From Salisapilia sapeloensis (lineage: Eukaryota > Oomycota > Peronosporomycetes > Peronosporales > Salisapiliaceae): a stretch of DNA of 64,000 nt. The stretch is taken from positions 42,086 to 106,085 of the forward strand of contig JAADVB010000035.1 of the NCBI GenBank assembly GCA_023334545.1. Direction: 5' to 3'. The notes below the pieces were generated by a model. The model did no database searches and was not told the origin of the DNA. It worked only from the letters and a program-made list of their open reading frames with translations. Positions 53,781-64,000 of the stretch are shown here, one piece after another. The position numbers and the translations under genes were made by a program. Every line of letters begins with the position of its first letter. The stretch's first letter is position 1.

Positions 53781-56700
53781 ATGGATGGAAAATCTAAATC
53801 GAATGGGAGATCCGGGTCTAAACGAGGTATGCTATATGCGAAATATGAACGGCGTATCGGCTTCGAAACATCTCGAAATCTTTATCCTTTTTATTGCTCT
53901 TGATGCTTAATAATGGACATTTCATTCTAATTTATGTTTATGAACTAGGGGGTAGAAGTGGTCGAGGTCGAGGGGATGACCAGAAAGCTTCACATCGACG
54001 AGTAGAGCGAAATGTAGCTTCTACGGCAGATGAGAATGTCGTGAAACCTGGAGCTCCAAAGCAAAAGGAAGATGCAAAACCTTTTGTTTCGTCATTGCAA
54101 AGGTCTTTGCAGAAGAATAAAGCCAACGCTGCTTCTGGAAAGCAAGCTACCGACAATGAACAAGCTTCTCAGCCGACGGTCAAGCGGCAAATCTCCTTGT
54201 CGGATGTAAAAAGTGGCGAGGAGAATGTAAAGCCGTTTAAATCAAGTTTAGCCAAATCGGTTGCAAAAGGGAATGACACGACTTCCAATCGGCAGGGCAA
54301 GTCGCAACGTTCGAATGACAAGAAGAACGGAGGTCGTGGACAGCGTCAGAACAAGCCGGATCGATCCCAATCTCGACAGCGGAAGAATAGCACTGAAAGC
54401 GTAAACTCACAACGCTCTGAGCAAGACCGCGGAGGTCGATGGGACCGTCGTAACGGTGGCAAACGGGAGGATGCTTCTCGATCTACCTCGAGGCAGAGAT
54501 CGATGACGAGGAAGGACAGTACGGATAGCGTGCATGCGCAAAGGTCCGAGTACGATCGTATGCCACGTTGGGACAATGGAAAGAGTCGACAGGACGGCTC
54601 GAGGTCTCGATCTCGTCAGCGATCCATGAAGCGTCGAGACAGTTCCGAGAGTATATCGTCCCAAGTCTCGGAGCAGGATCAAGGAGGGAATCGACGATGG
54701 GGTCGACGCGGAGGTAGAGGCCAGGAGTCTTTAGACGCCCGGCGATTAGACACTGAACGCTCTAGTCTTGGACGCTTTGCAGATGAGAATAAAAGTGGAC
54801 GTGGAGGCGTCGTTGGTCGATGGACGAACGCTGGAAGAGGTGAAAATACGCCACCTGCTGGTTCATCTCTTCTTCGCTCAGCTGCGAGCTCCCAAGACGT
54901 TCGGTATAGTCAAGGAGGAGGGATGTTGTCTCGATCACGGACGGAAGGAGGGTCTGCCATGCCGCCCACGAGACCTCCTACGGCCCATAAGACTGCTAGT
55001 ATGCAGGATATTCGAGTAGACAGTGGGAGTACGAAACCATTTGCATCGTCTCTTCAAAAGTCGTTAAACGGACAGACATCGGATGCGTCTTCTGCTGAAG
55101 AACGTCGTCGACAAGCGACGGAACGTCTAAAGCAAGGTGCAATCGCTCGTAACTTGTCGAGTGGCAAGAGTCTTTCCGACATGCTGCATTCGACACCAGA
55201 GTCTACGCCTGTTAAGCCGGAAGAAACGGACAAGGATCGTCGACGGAAAGAGTTTTATGAAAAAGTAGACGCTGCGAACGCCAAGCAAGAGAATGCACAG
55301 CGTGCGACGCCGTTCAAGTCGTCCTTATTAGCATCTTTAAGCTCCTCTCAACCGAAAGAGAAGGCAGCGCCGGTTAAAAAGGTTGAGTATTCCATCCTCG
55401 ACATGCGTAATTTAAAACCTGTCAACGGTGTACGCCCGAGTAACTTACCGGACATGACGATCGTCCGAGTAATTGAAGAGCGTGCACCCGGTTCTCGTCC
55501 CGTTTCCTCTCGTACATCTCGTCTCGCACGTGGTAGCAAGTCGAGCGGACGTCGGAACGACCGGAGTGATGCTCGGAAGCAGACGCAGAACCAGAACAAT
55601 GGTCGCAATCGTAATCGTCAAGGTCAGCGTTCAAAAGGTGGTCGGAATGCTCCTCAGCCACCACTGTTCGATGGTCCGGTGGAGCCTCTGCCGATGAGTG
55701 AGAACCGATGGCAGGGAAAGAAAGCACAATCGACGGAAGAGTCCGTCTTGAGTAGCATCAAGGGCAAGCTGAACAAATTGACGCGTGAGAAGTTTGATAA
55801 GTTGACGCGAGAGATCTGTAGCGTCGAGTTCACCAACTACAAGCTACTAAAGGATGTCGTTGCCGTGATTATGGACAAAGCGCTGGCGGAACCGAACTTT
55901 GCGGATGTCTATGCGGACTTGTGTAAGGCTTTCCACCTTCGTACACGTGGTCGTCAATGGCCGTTCTTAGTGCTAGCAAAGACACAAGGATCAGACGTCT
56001 TTTGGACAGTGAAGAAGGAATCGTATGATGCGTTGAATGGACCGTTCGAGTCGGTAGAAGCATGCTTGACGGATGCACAGAAAAGCAAGAGAGAAGCACA
56101 AGAGATGGTCGAGTACACAGAGGTATCGAACGTCCAGTTCTTTGTTTCGAACGACCAGTTCGTCGTCGTTGGTGTTCGAGATGAAAAGTTCTTTTACTTG
56201 TCACGTCCAAAGTCAGAGCTTAGTGACTCGGAACCTCTTGTCGGGCCCTATAAGACAAAGGACGAGGCGATGCAAAGTGCTGTGGAGACGACTAGCTTCC
56301 AACGATTGCTCGTGACGAGGTGTCAGCAAGAGTTTGAGAAAGCGAATAAACGTGTGAATCAAGAGACGGAAGAAGAAGACGTCGATGCACGTCGAAAAGA
56401 GATTCGAGCGATGCAGACGAAACGTTTGATGCTTGGAAACATTCGATTCATCGCTGAGCTCTACAAGGTCGATATGCTGCATCGCAGTGTCGTCCAAGAC
56501 TGCATGTTCTACCTCTTAGGTCTTGAGTTAGTGCCAGATGAGAAGCAGAAGTCTGGATTCGCAGGACAGACCGTCCGATTTCCAGACGAAGAAGACGTCG
56601 AAGCGTTATGCAAGCTGCTATCCACTGCTGGTAAGAAGTTTGATCAGCCAGAGACGCAGCATGTGATGGAGCTCATCATCCTACGTCTTGTGGAGCTCTC

Positions 56701-58192
56701 GGAAGACAAGAACCTTCCATCAAGAGCTCGATTCCTCGTGAAAGACGTGCTGGAGATGCGTGACCATATGTGGGAGCCTCGACGGAAGGAATTGCAGCAG
56801 AAGACGTTGGAAGAGGTACGTCGAGAAGCACAGAAGCTCCAGCGTCAAGGCAAGAACGCACAACATGACGATTTGGCACGTCGACGTCGTAAGACAAACG
56901 TGACGAGTGCTGAGCTTGCGAAACGATCCAGTAGTCTACTAGTGCATAAGGAGACACCAGTGCAGTTGGATGCGATTCCTGCGGATGAGTTTGTCGAGGA
57001 AGAGGAAGATCGAGAGGAATTTGCTGGTCGGATTAAAAACACGATCCAAGAGTACTTGAGTATCTTGGATCTGGATGAAGCTGCCACTTGTGTCTCGGAG
57101 CTTCCTTCGTCCGAAGTACGTGCCTTGTTCGTGGAAGAAGTGGTGAACGTCGCGTTGGAAGGTAAGACGGAAGAGCGAGAGAATGTGGTCGACTTGCTTG
57201 CTCGATTGTATGAGCGTGGAGTAGTGGATGCACCAACCATCCAGGCGGCACTGCACACTGCACTCGAGTTCCTCGAAGATATGTCGATCGACATTCCGCT
57301 TGTCCATCAGTACTCTGCACTTGTCTTTGGTCGGCTCTTGGCTGCCGGATGCTTCGGCCTTTCGTGGATGGTAACGTCCGGGCTGAACCACGTCATCGAG
57401 TGTGGGCTACTAGCATCCATCTTCCCGGAAGTACTGACGATCTTGGAGAATGAAAGTGACGAGCAGTCGGTTCGGACGATGATTACGGATGAAGAGATTG
57501 ACCCGAAAGTTGTCTTACCAAGCAGCAAAAGGACACAGGAAGCAGTGGACGCATACCTTCGTGAACATGGTATCGAAGACTTTTTCTCGGAAGAAGAAGA
57601 GTTGGATCCAGAAGTCGCTGGCAAGATGCGAAGTACGTTGGTAGAGTACTTGTCCGTGTACGATGAAAACGAAGTCGTTACGTGCGTGCATGAATATGAA
57701 CAATTGACGTCACATGCGTGGCGTCACTTTGTCCACATTGTCGTCATGTACGGTGTGGACAGTAAAGAAGATGTGCGTCGACAGCTCGCACAGCTCGTGG
57801 AAACGCTTGTGCAGGATGAACACGTAAGTGTCGAAGATGTCGAAGTCGCTGTTGCGGCAATGCTCGTGGATTATGAAGACTTGCGTGTGGACATTCCAAA
57901 GATTAGCGTGAATGTCGCGGACTTACTGGCTCCGTTGTTTGCTCGTGGACACTTGTCGATTGCGTGGCTACGGGATGATGGGTGCCACCATCTAATAGAC
58001 TGTGGATATGCAGCTGAAGTGCTGGACGGACTGCTGGATAGATTGGAAGCCTTGATGAATGCAGAAAAGCTGAAAGCGTGGTGGCAGACACAGGATGTCG
58101 TGGCGAATGGAGAACCTGTGTGGGAAGAGCTTAGTAAAGACGAAGGGGTCGTGGATGAACGACTGAGCAAGTGGCAGCAGAAATTGGCATAG
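53781..58192 (+). CDS. Eukaryotic translation initiation factor 4G-like protein
   Basis: Two exons (53781-53826 and 53949-58192, 122-nt intron) encode 1429 aa. The first exon gives MDGKSKSNGRSGSKRG. The N-terminal 600 residues are disordered, with four PFxSSLxxSL-type motifs (about 60, 111, 379, 470) and an RS/RG-rich repeat block. A degenerate eIF4E-site region reads VEYSILDMRNL near 485. The MIF4G domain (about 615-980) opens SIKGKLNKLTREKFDKLTREI and resumes SFQRLLVTRCQQEFE, split by a roughly 120-residue insertion. Two MA3 domains follow (about 1040-1150 and 1240-1355). It should scaffold eIF4A and eIF3 on capped mRNA. An eIF4G homologue is the best call; eIFiso4G-type or p97-like roles are possible. 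Confidence 0.9.
54361..54720. repeat. Three-copy RS/RG repeat in eIF4G N-terminus
   Basis: Three imperfect units of about 37 codons, each with SRQR, an (N/D)SxES(V/I)-type core, Q-x-SE(Q/Y)D and an Arg/Gly/Trp stretch. Boundaries are approximate. The composition suggests an RNA-binding or phase-separating segment. Confidence 0.65.
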
Positions 58193-58485
58193 GTCATGTC
58201 GAGGCATGTGTATGCTATATACCACAACTAGTTCAAGACGGAGAGCTGCCATGCAGTCGTTATCCTTTAGAGGGTAGACACTGCATGAGGATAAAACAAA
58301 AGAAAATCTCTACTTTCCTCCTCTTGATCTTAATAGAATGGTGGATGCTAGACCTGCAGTATACGTGTTACATCGATGGTAGACTGAACGATTTATTGGT
58401 AGCACAGAATTGGATTCAATCAAACTGCTTTTGTTTCATGCTTATCAAAGTCTCGACGATGAAAGGAAGAGTGATACGTTTGTAG

Positions 58486-58839
58486 CTATGAAATGACGCA
58501 TTTCGGTTCTGGCGTACAGCCAGGTACGTCGGTGTCGACGGCTGCCGCTTCACTTGGCGAAGATAATTGTTCGGTACCATCGTCTCCTTTGTGGACCAAG
58601 TAAATACAGATCTCATAAGTACTCGTTGGGTTTAAGTCGTCTAAAACCACTTCTTTATCATCAGGCTTCGCATCAATCGTCTGCTTGGAGGAATCGTTGC
58701 CAGGACCAGTTCCTTTATATTCGTAGCGATACCACATTTGACCTGCAGGCGTACCTTCCGGTACAGCAGGCACTTCGAGTGTAATCGAGAATTCCGTCCG
58801 GTCCTTGAGTTTAGCTGGAGCAGGAGTCGGGAGCGTCAT
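58486..58839 (-). CDS. Small FN3-like domain protein with C-terminal CAAX box
   Basis: Uninterrupted 117-aa frame from ATG 58839. The body reads as one beta-sandwich of fibronectin type III style: a first strand TEFSITLEVPAVPEG, central QMWYRYEYKG with the conserved Trp/Tyr, and VVLDDLNPTSTYEICIYLV, which matches the L-x-P-x-T-x-Y motif of FN3. The C-terminus PEPKCVIS ends in a canonical CAAX box predicted for farnesylation. No signal peptide or membrane segment, so it is intracellular and probably anchored to the cytosolic membrane face. I do not recognise a named family. It lies between eIF4G and the ARM gene. Confidence 0.8.
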   Translation of the reverse strand: MTLPTPAPAKLKDRTEFSITLEVPAVPEGTPAGQMWYRYEYKGTGPGNDSSKQTIDAKPDDKEVVLDDLNPTSTYEICIYLVHKGDDGTEQLSSPSEAAAVDTDVPGCTPEPKCVIS

Positions 58840-59000
58840 CTTCGTTCTTTTCTTTTTCTGACTTTGTGTTGATGTTTTTCCATGTTGAAGTTACCTTGAA
58901 GCACTAGGCCCAATGTGCGTAGCAAGCTGCGTTTCCATTGCTATATCTAGAGAGTGGGAAGGATACTGAGAATATCATTGCAATTGCAATTGTTTTGAGT

Positions 59001-62000
59001 TCAAATTTGGTGTCTGACTTCATTTTGGTGCAAGTTGAGATCTCCGCCGTCCCTCTCCGGCTTCATACGAATACCGAAGCGATTTTGTATCAGACCTACA
59101 GCAGTAAAGGGATTAACTGGAGTACCATCTTTTCGCGTAAATTGTTGATGTGTCGCTGAAGTAATAACTTTATCATTCGTTTCGTCTCGTACTAGTGTTT
59201 CCTTTGGCAAAGGAGACAAGTTTGCTGCCAGGTTTTGCTTGATACGGGGCGGTAACTGTTTTGCTTCCGTGCCTGTAAGTGCAATTTCTTTGCACTCTAA
59301 GACAGGTACTGCCAATACTTCTGGAGATTGCTCTTCGGGTGGCTCCCACTTGTTATACGACACAATGTACGTCTCATCTAGCGCCAGTGCTCCTTTGCTA
59401 GGCAGCAAAGATCCGCTGAAAGTGGTCGCTTTCATGTAATGCGTCAGCAAGACTGGTACACCCAATGCTGATCCATCAGCTCTTTTTGTGAACTCCGGTT
59501 TGGATTGCTTTTCAGAAGCTGTTGTTTGGTCATCGATTTGTTGTTGATGGGAGCATTCAGATAGCATCGTGATTGTACTCACGATATTAATTTCGGCATG
59601 TTGTTGCAATCGCTCCTCCAAGGGAATGCTGCACAAGTTAGACAGAATTTCAAAGCAAGTTACCCAAACGTCATATGATCCGTAAGCCTTTGTTTCAGCT
59701 AGTTGGATTATGAATGGAAGGATACCGTCTTGCAAAAGCTGCTCAAGATAAGTTTGTCTACGAGACAATAGTGCGATAACCGATAGCAAGTTTATGCAGG
59801 TGTATTCTGTCAAGTCATTTGCCTGAAATAGATAAACGATTGCTTTTGATATGCCTTCCGATATCAGCAATTGCTGGTTACGCGGTGGAGTCGAGACTTT
59901 TCGGAGTACCGCTGATAAAAGCGGATAATGCCTCGTAGAGCATTGTTCTTGGTAAATGAAGTGGAAGATCATTTCACCCAGACCGTCTTCAATCGCACGT
60001 GTCGTATTTACTTTTCGTATGGATATGTTGCAAACAGCAATGAAGCATGTTTCAAGCAAATCTTTCCGATGAAAGTAGATGTCATGGAGTATGCGAACGC
60101 CACCCAAATTGACCACTTGTTTGGACAGGTCACTATCGGGCTCGATATCGCATGTTATATTGTGCAAGATAAGAGCACACATTTCAATCACCCTCTTCAT
60201 AACTGTCGGGTCGGCTCTACTTCGATCTGCATTGTCCTGGTTGTTTTGCATAGTGCATTGGCTTCGGATAAATGATAGCATATCTTCACAACCAATTAGA
60301 TGAAGAAGGTGTTGGCGACAGGATAAATTGTAAAGTATTCCGAGGCAGAGCTCTATAATTTCCATGCTACCTTCATGGCGATGAGTAACCTGTGCTAGTA
60401 TTCGCAAGACGATCTTTCCCTCTTCAACGGTTGTCTCCGTTCGCTCAGAGCTCGTAAAATTCACGACTGTAAGAAGGCAACTATACACAAGATTGGAGTG
60501 GTGCATCGTTGTGATTTCCTCCATCCAAGCAAAGACACTTGGATGCCATTTGTCGTGCACGACCAATGTATCGTTTGCACTTGTCAATCGAAGGAGAATC
60601 ATAGCAATCAGTTGTCGCTGATCCTTTGGACAAACTTCACTTTGAAAGATGGCATTCAAATGGAGCTGAACATCTTCTCTTTCAAGTGCCATGCACAAAC
60701 GATTGCTTGTGATTAAGTTGGCGATGGCCTTAACACACACAGCAATTGTTACAGGGTCTCCTTTTTGTAAGAGGTATATGAGCGCTCGAGGTGCACCAGC
60801 ATCAATGAATCGGGACAGCATAGTTGGATTAGCCGCCAGATTACAGAGTGAGACTGCACAAGCGTACTGAGTGTCTGTCAAATCCAGCGTTACCATGGAT
60901 GATAGGGCCCAAATAACACCGTGTTCCACCAGTGACCGAGTACAGTGCTTAACAAGCAAACAGTTTGCTAGTGTATGTATTGACAAAGCCTTCACTGTCG
61001 CCATGTCAGTTGCAACAAGTGATAGGATTAAGATGGCTTCAACTGCACCATGCTCAATAAGTTTGTTTTCCAATCCGTCATAGGCAGAGATTCTGCAGAA
61101 TGCCAGCATTATAAGTTGCTTTATCTTTTGATTTGTCTTTGTCGACTGAGTAGTTGTACGAGCAAGAGATATCATGTCCTCAAGACCACATTCGCCGATG
61201 AGTTTTTCTGACCCATTTAATGTCGCTGTCAAGCAATAGTAGATATATGCGCAATTGGTAAGTATTTCTTCATCATTGCTACATCTTCTGAGCTTCTTGA
61301 GGAATTTAATAATTAAAACTCCGTTTTGTGAGATGATATTGATATTTGCTTTTGTATTTGCAAGTAGCGCTAATAATGCAATCGCGCTACGTTCAGCGGC
61401 CTTCATGCCATTTGGAGAGACAGAAGTTACAAAAGCTGTTGGCTGCGAGTCCGCTTTATATGCACATAGAGCTAAGATGAGTCCCTCTACGCTCTGATTA
61501 CCATGGGGAAAGTAGTCGGAGCTTTCGCTTGCAAGAAGGAAGAGCGCACTCAATGCACATACACGTGCCTTGACGTAATTGAGAGCTAATGAAGTTAAAA
61601 CAGGAAAGAAACCACGATGGAGCATCCTTGCTGTGTGATCTCTTTCCGTTGCAAGTCGGTACATAATGGCAGCAATAAACTCTGCTTCATCAGATGTCAT
61701 CGGTTTTGTAAAGAAGTCAAGCAGAAAGTCGATGAAACTGTCCAAGTCCATCAAAAGCGAACGACACTCATCACAACACGCAATGTTGTAGAATGCTCCC
61801 AATGCAAACATGCGGTTGTTTTGATTGTCCGATTCTGCGAGCGCAAGTAAATTCTCGGTAATTTCATCGGCAAATGCCTCTACTTCATCTGTCGAGCCGA
61901 TTAGTATAAAATTAAGCGCGGATAACGCATTTAACCGCACTTCCATCACATCTATCTTCACCATGGCAAGCAAGATACTAACAGTAGCTTCCTCTACCAA

Positions 62001-63563
62001 TTCGTGATGAGTAAGGATACTGTCGGCCAAATTTCTCAAAAGGTATGACAGAGCATAGACAACATGATCGGGAGGCAAAGCTTTATCATCTACACCGCTT
62101 AAATTGCCACCGACATCATCACCGTCATCTCTGTCATAGTTCTTTATCCGCCGTTGAAAAGTCTCTAGTATTGCAGAGGTCGGCATCCAGCTACATATTC
62201 GTATGCGATTTCCTTCGTCATACGATAGAAGGAGTAACAAGACGAGAGTCAGTTCTTGAACTGTATCGTCTGGAGATGCTAATCCCGCTCGAAGAGAGTG
62301 GCAAAAAGCCTTGTTCATAATTTGAGAACGATTACCATGGACATCACAAAGGGCTATGAGAGCTCGAAGTGCCCAGATTTGTGTCTCTGATTCCATGGTA
62401 CTTAAGTGGTTTACTAAATATCTCGGAATGTTTTCGGATACAAGTGATGTGTGGAAGAGTGGCTGGAGAGAAAAGTTATAAGATGCTTTGACGATGTACG
62501 AATATGCACTGGGGCAGTTAAGTTTTGTACAGGCGACTAATAATTGAGTTAGGAGCTCAACAAAGTTCTTTAGTTGCATCCCAGCACAGGATACATTAAA
62601 TAACGTAAGAGCACAGATACGGCATGTCTCCTGTTGAACCGACATCGATAATCTTTCCAATGCTTTGTCCAAGCCTTCGAAAAGAGCGATTTCTATGAGA
62701 TAAGTTTCTTCGCTTAGATGACACAACGTTGCTGCTAAATCTTGGCGTGCTTTACTTGTACTCGTTCGTGCCAGTAGTTTTATCGTTGCAATGACACCAC
62801 TACGGAGCATTAGTCTGCGCGCAGAAGTAACTGTCGACAGATAATAAAAGCAGCGGCAGCAGTGTTGCAATGTCATTCCGTCGGCGACTGTCGTTAAGCT
62901 TAAAACGCTTTGAATTATACCGTTCTGCAACAATGGCTCGATGTTTCTTTCTCGTAAATCACCTTGCAATTCCGCATGTAGCCTCGTGTTCAGTAAATCT
63001 TCCAATGTCTTTGCGCATTTTCGCTTCCTGATAATGTACGCTTTCCCATCAGACTTAGCATTTGTAGGTGAGTGTGAATGTGCTTCCAGTGTAATCACGC
63101 GAGTGGATGTTTTACGGGATGGTTCAAGTGGATCACCTCCACTCCCTTCTGATCGTTTCTGACGTCGACGCCGAGGAACAACAATTTGCTTCTCTTTTTT
63201 CACTTGCTGACTATGATCGCATCGAGAGCTGTATAACAAGCTGTCTACAGAGGAGGAGCCAAATGACTGCATTCGCTGTCTACTTTCATTTGCTAGTTTC
63301 TTCGCGAATATGCTTGCAGCTGCAGCTGTAGATGGACGAGTAGCTGTTGATGAAAAATTGGCATTTACTGGTTTTGTTCCATTCCCAACGTCGAAAGAAG
63401 AAGAGCTTGGAAGCCTGCGAAGTGTTGCTACCTTGCTAGCAGATCGAGCTCGACCAATTACGGGATTAGCACATTTGCTATTATCTACAGGATGAGGCTC
63501 CTTTGACGGCAAAGTATTCGTCATTAGAAGTGTGAGCTGTGTTAGCATCTTTATTACGGCCAT
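59001..63563 (-). CDS. Armadillo-repeat protein, 1520 aa, uncharacterised
   Basis: Intronless. The first 180 residues are disordered and basic (RRRRQKRSEGSGG). From about 200 to 1300 the sequence is a continuous array of ARM-type helices: LLQNGIIQSVLSLT, LRSGVIATIKLLAR, LIEHGAVEAILILS, LVEHGVIWALSSMV, CAVSLCNLAANPTMLSRF, CAYIYYCLTATLNGSEKLI. Such arrays are protein-binding superhelices. The C-terminal 200 residues are less ordered, ending FTAVGLIQNRFGIRMKPERDGG. No kinase, F-box or other catalytic domain is seen. Large ARM proteins of this kind occur in flagellated protists, but a flagellar role is a guess. ATG 63563 is the first in frame; later Mets at residues 6 and 14 are alternatives. Confidence 0.82.
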   Translation of the reverse strand: MAVIKMLTQLTLLMTNTLPSKEPHPVDNSKCANPVIGRARSASKVATLRRLPSSSSFDVGNGTKPVNANFSSTATRPSTAAAASIFAKKLANESRQRMQSFGSSSVDSLLYSSRCDHSQQVKKEKQIVVPRRRRQKRSEGSGGDPLEPSRKTSTRVITLEAHSHSPTNAKSDGKAYIIRKRKCAKTLEDLLNTRLHAELQGDLRERNIEPLLQNGIIQSVLSLTTVADGMTLQHCCRCFYYLSTVTSARRLMLRSGVIATIKLLARTSTSKARQDLAATLCHLSEETYLIEIALFEGLDKALERLSMSVQQETCRICALTLFNVSCAGMQLKNFVELLTQLLVACTKLNCPSAYSYIVKASYNFSLQPLFHTSLVSENIPRYLVNHLSTMESETQIWALRALIALCDVHGNRSQIMNKAFCHSLRAGLASPDDTVQELTLVLLLLLSYDEGNRIRICSWMPTSAILETFQRRIKNYDRDDGDDVGGNLSGVDDKALPPDHVVYALSYLLRNLADSILTHHELVEEATVSILLAMVKIDVMEVRLNALSALNFILIGSTDEVEAFADEITENLLALAESDNQNNRMFALGAFYNIACCDECRSLLMDLDSFIDFLLDFFTKPMTSDEAEFIAAIMYRLATERDHTARMLHRGFFPVLTSLALNYVKARVCALSALFLLASESSDYFPHGNQSVEGLILALCAYKADSQPTAFVTSVSPNGMKAAERSAIALLALLANTKANINIISQNGVLIIKFLKKLRRCSNDEEILTNCAYIYYCLTATLNGSEKLIGECGLEDMISLARTTTQSTKTNQKIKQLIMLAFCRISAYDGLENKLIEHGAVEAILILSLVATDMATVKALSIHTLANCLLVKHCTRSLVEHGVIWALSSMVTLDLTDTQYACAVSLCNLAANPTMLSRFIDAGAPRALIYLLQKGDPVTIAVCVKAIANLITSNRLCMALEREDVQLHLNAIFQSEVCPKDQRQLIAMILLRLTSANDTLVVHDKWHPSVFAWMEEITTMHHSNLVYSCLLTVVNFTSSERTETTVEEGKIVLRILAQVTHRHEGSMEIIELCLGILYNLSCRQHLLHLIGCEDMLSFIRSQCTMQNNQDNADRSRADPTVMKRVIEMCALILHNITCDIEPDSDLSKQVVNLGGVRILHDIYFHRKDLLETCFIAVCNISIRKVNTTRAIEDGLGEMIFHFIYQEQCSTRHYPLLSAVLRKVSTPPRNQQLLISEGISKAIVYLFQANDLTEYTCINLLSVIALLSRRQTYLEQLLQDGILPFIIQLAETKAYGSYDVWVTCFEILSNLCSIPLEERLQQHAEINIVSTITMLSECSHQQQIDDQTTASEKQSKPEFTKRADGSALGVPVLLTHYMKATTFSGSLLPSKGALALDETYIVSYNKWEPPEEQSPEVLAVPVLECKEIALTGTEAKQLPPRIKQNLAANLSPLPKETLVRDETNDKVITSATHQQFTRKDGTPVNPFTAVGLIQNRFGIRMKPERDGGDLNLHQNEVRHQI

Positions 63564-64000
63564 TCGATTTCTATTTTTAGTTCTTATTTAGTAGCATGCT
63601 TGCGTGCAAGCATGTATCCAGACGACTTGGAAACTCTGTTGGATGATGCATTAAAAGACAAATTTTTTATAGGATTCGTCTTGAATCCTCATTGCCGGTT
63701 TGCTTACGAGCACAGCTCTTTCATATCCTAAGGACTTTCTATATGAAGCATCCTGATAGCAGTTTCCTGCATCGGTAAATGTCAGAAACGAGGTCTGACG
63801 ATATCTTCGATTTAAAGAGAAACAAATGCATCGCCAGTGTTCATGTTAAATACCGATTTGGTAAAATTAGAGATTCGCACTTTGCAACTCTATTCACGCT
63901 AATCGAATCGGGCAATTTCGCGTTCGCTGAGAATAGCCGATTTTGTTTTATCACTTACCATTGGAAACCCAACCCAACACTTCAATATAACTTTCCCGCC
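63564..64000. other. Upstream region of the ARM gene, no gene seen
   Basis: 437 bp to the window edge. It should contain the ARM gene promoter. No open frame, repeat or RNA gene recognised. Confidence 0.5.

Overview
This is a gene-dense eukaryotic nuclear fragment. I place it most probably in an oomycete or a close stramenopile relative. The reasons are tiny introns (mostly 47-90 nt, typically GTA...(C/A/G)TAG), short intergenic gaps, architectures I associate with oomycetes (dysferlin motif + FYVE + class 3 lipase; ankyrin and ARM giants), and a TOG-array protein of the kind used by flagellated cells. The species is not determinable from the window, and the lineage call is inference. I see no prokaryotic signals, CRISPR, rRNA, tRNA, complete transposon or virus.

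I support 27 protein genes. For the spliced ones I chose exon boundaries so that every junction keeps frame and the joined protein reads as its family. Layout: 0-6 kb holds RPSA (-), a USP48-like deubiquitinase (+) and mitochondrial dihydroorotate dehydrogenase (-). 6.2-10.8 kb is a chromatin block: two divergent HDAC3-type deacetylase genes back to back, then a convergent SWC5/CFDP1 (BCNT) gene. 10.9-12.2 kb holds a TMEM234-like membrane protein and a small unknown. 12.5-25 kb holds three large repeat/signalling proteins: a WW + EF-hand + pseudokinase, an ankyrin + TOG/HEAT protein of 1680 aa, and an ankyrin + coiled-coil protein. 25.3-26.4 kb holds a candidate small secreted protein and an unknown Pro/Ser/Arg-rich protein.

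26.8-31 kb holds epsin (-) and a four-exon SPC24-like kinetochore gene (+). 31.1-34 kb is the dysferlin/FYVE/lipase gene. 35.2-41.5 kb holds the TFIIIC subunit TFC4/GTF3C3, a MetX-type homoserine O-acetyltransferase and a short-chain dehydrogenase. 43-50 kb holds dynein light intermediate chain (8 exons) and a USP32-like deubiquitinase. 50-64 kb holds a mitochondrial PPR protein, TRM1, an eIF4G-like factor, a one-domain FN3-like protein ending in a CAAX box, and a 1520-aa ARM-repeat protein.

Most genes are unrelated housekeeping functions. Recurrent themes are ubiquitin removal (two large USPs), chromatin (HDAC pair + SWC5), vesicle/lipid traffic (epsin, FYVE lipase) and predicted lipid anchoring (two CAAX proteins). 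The points most worth a second look are the divergent HDAC pair with matched exons and two precise intron differences, the prenylatable FN3 mini-protein, the pseudokinase, and the eIF4G with a MIF4G insertion and a four-fold repeated N-terminal motif.
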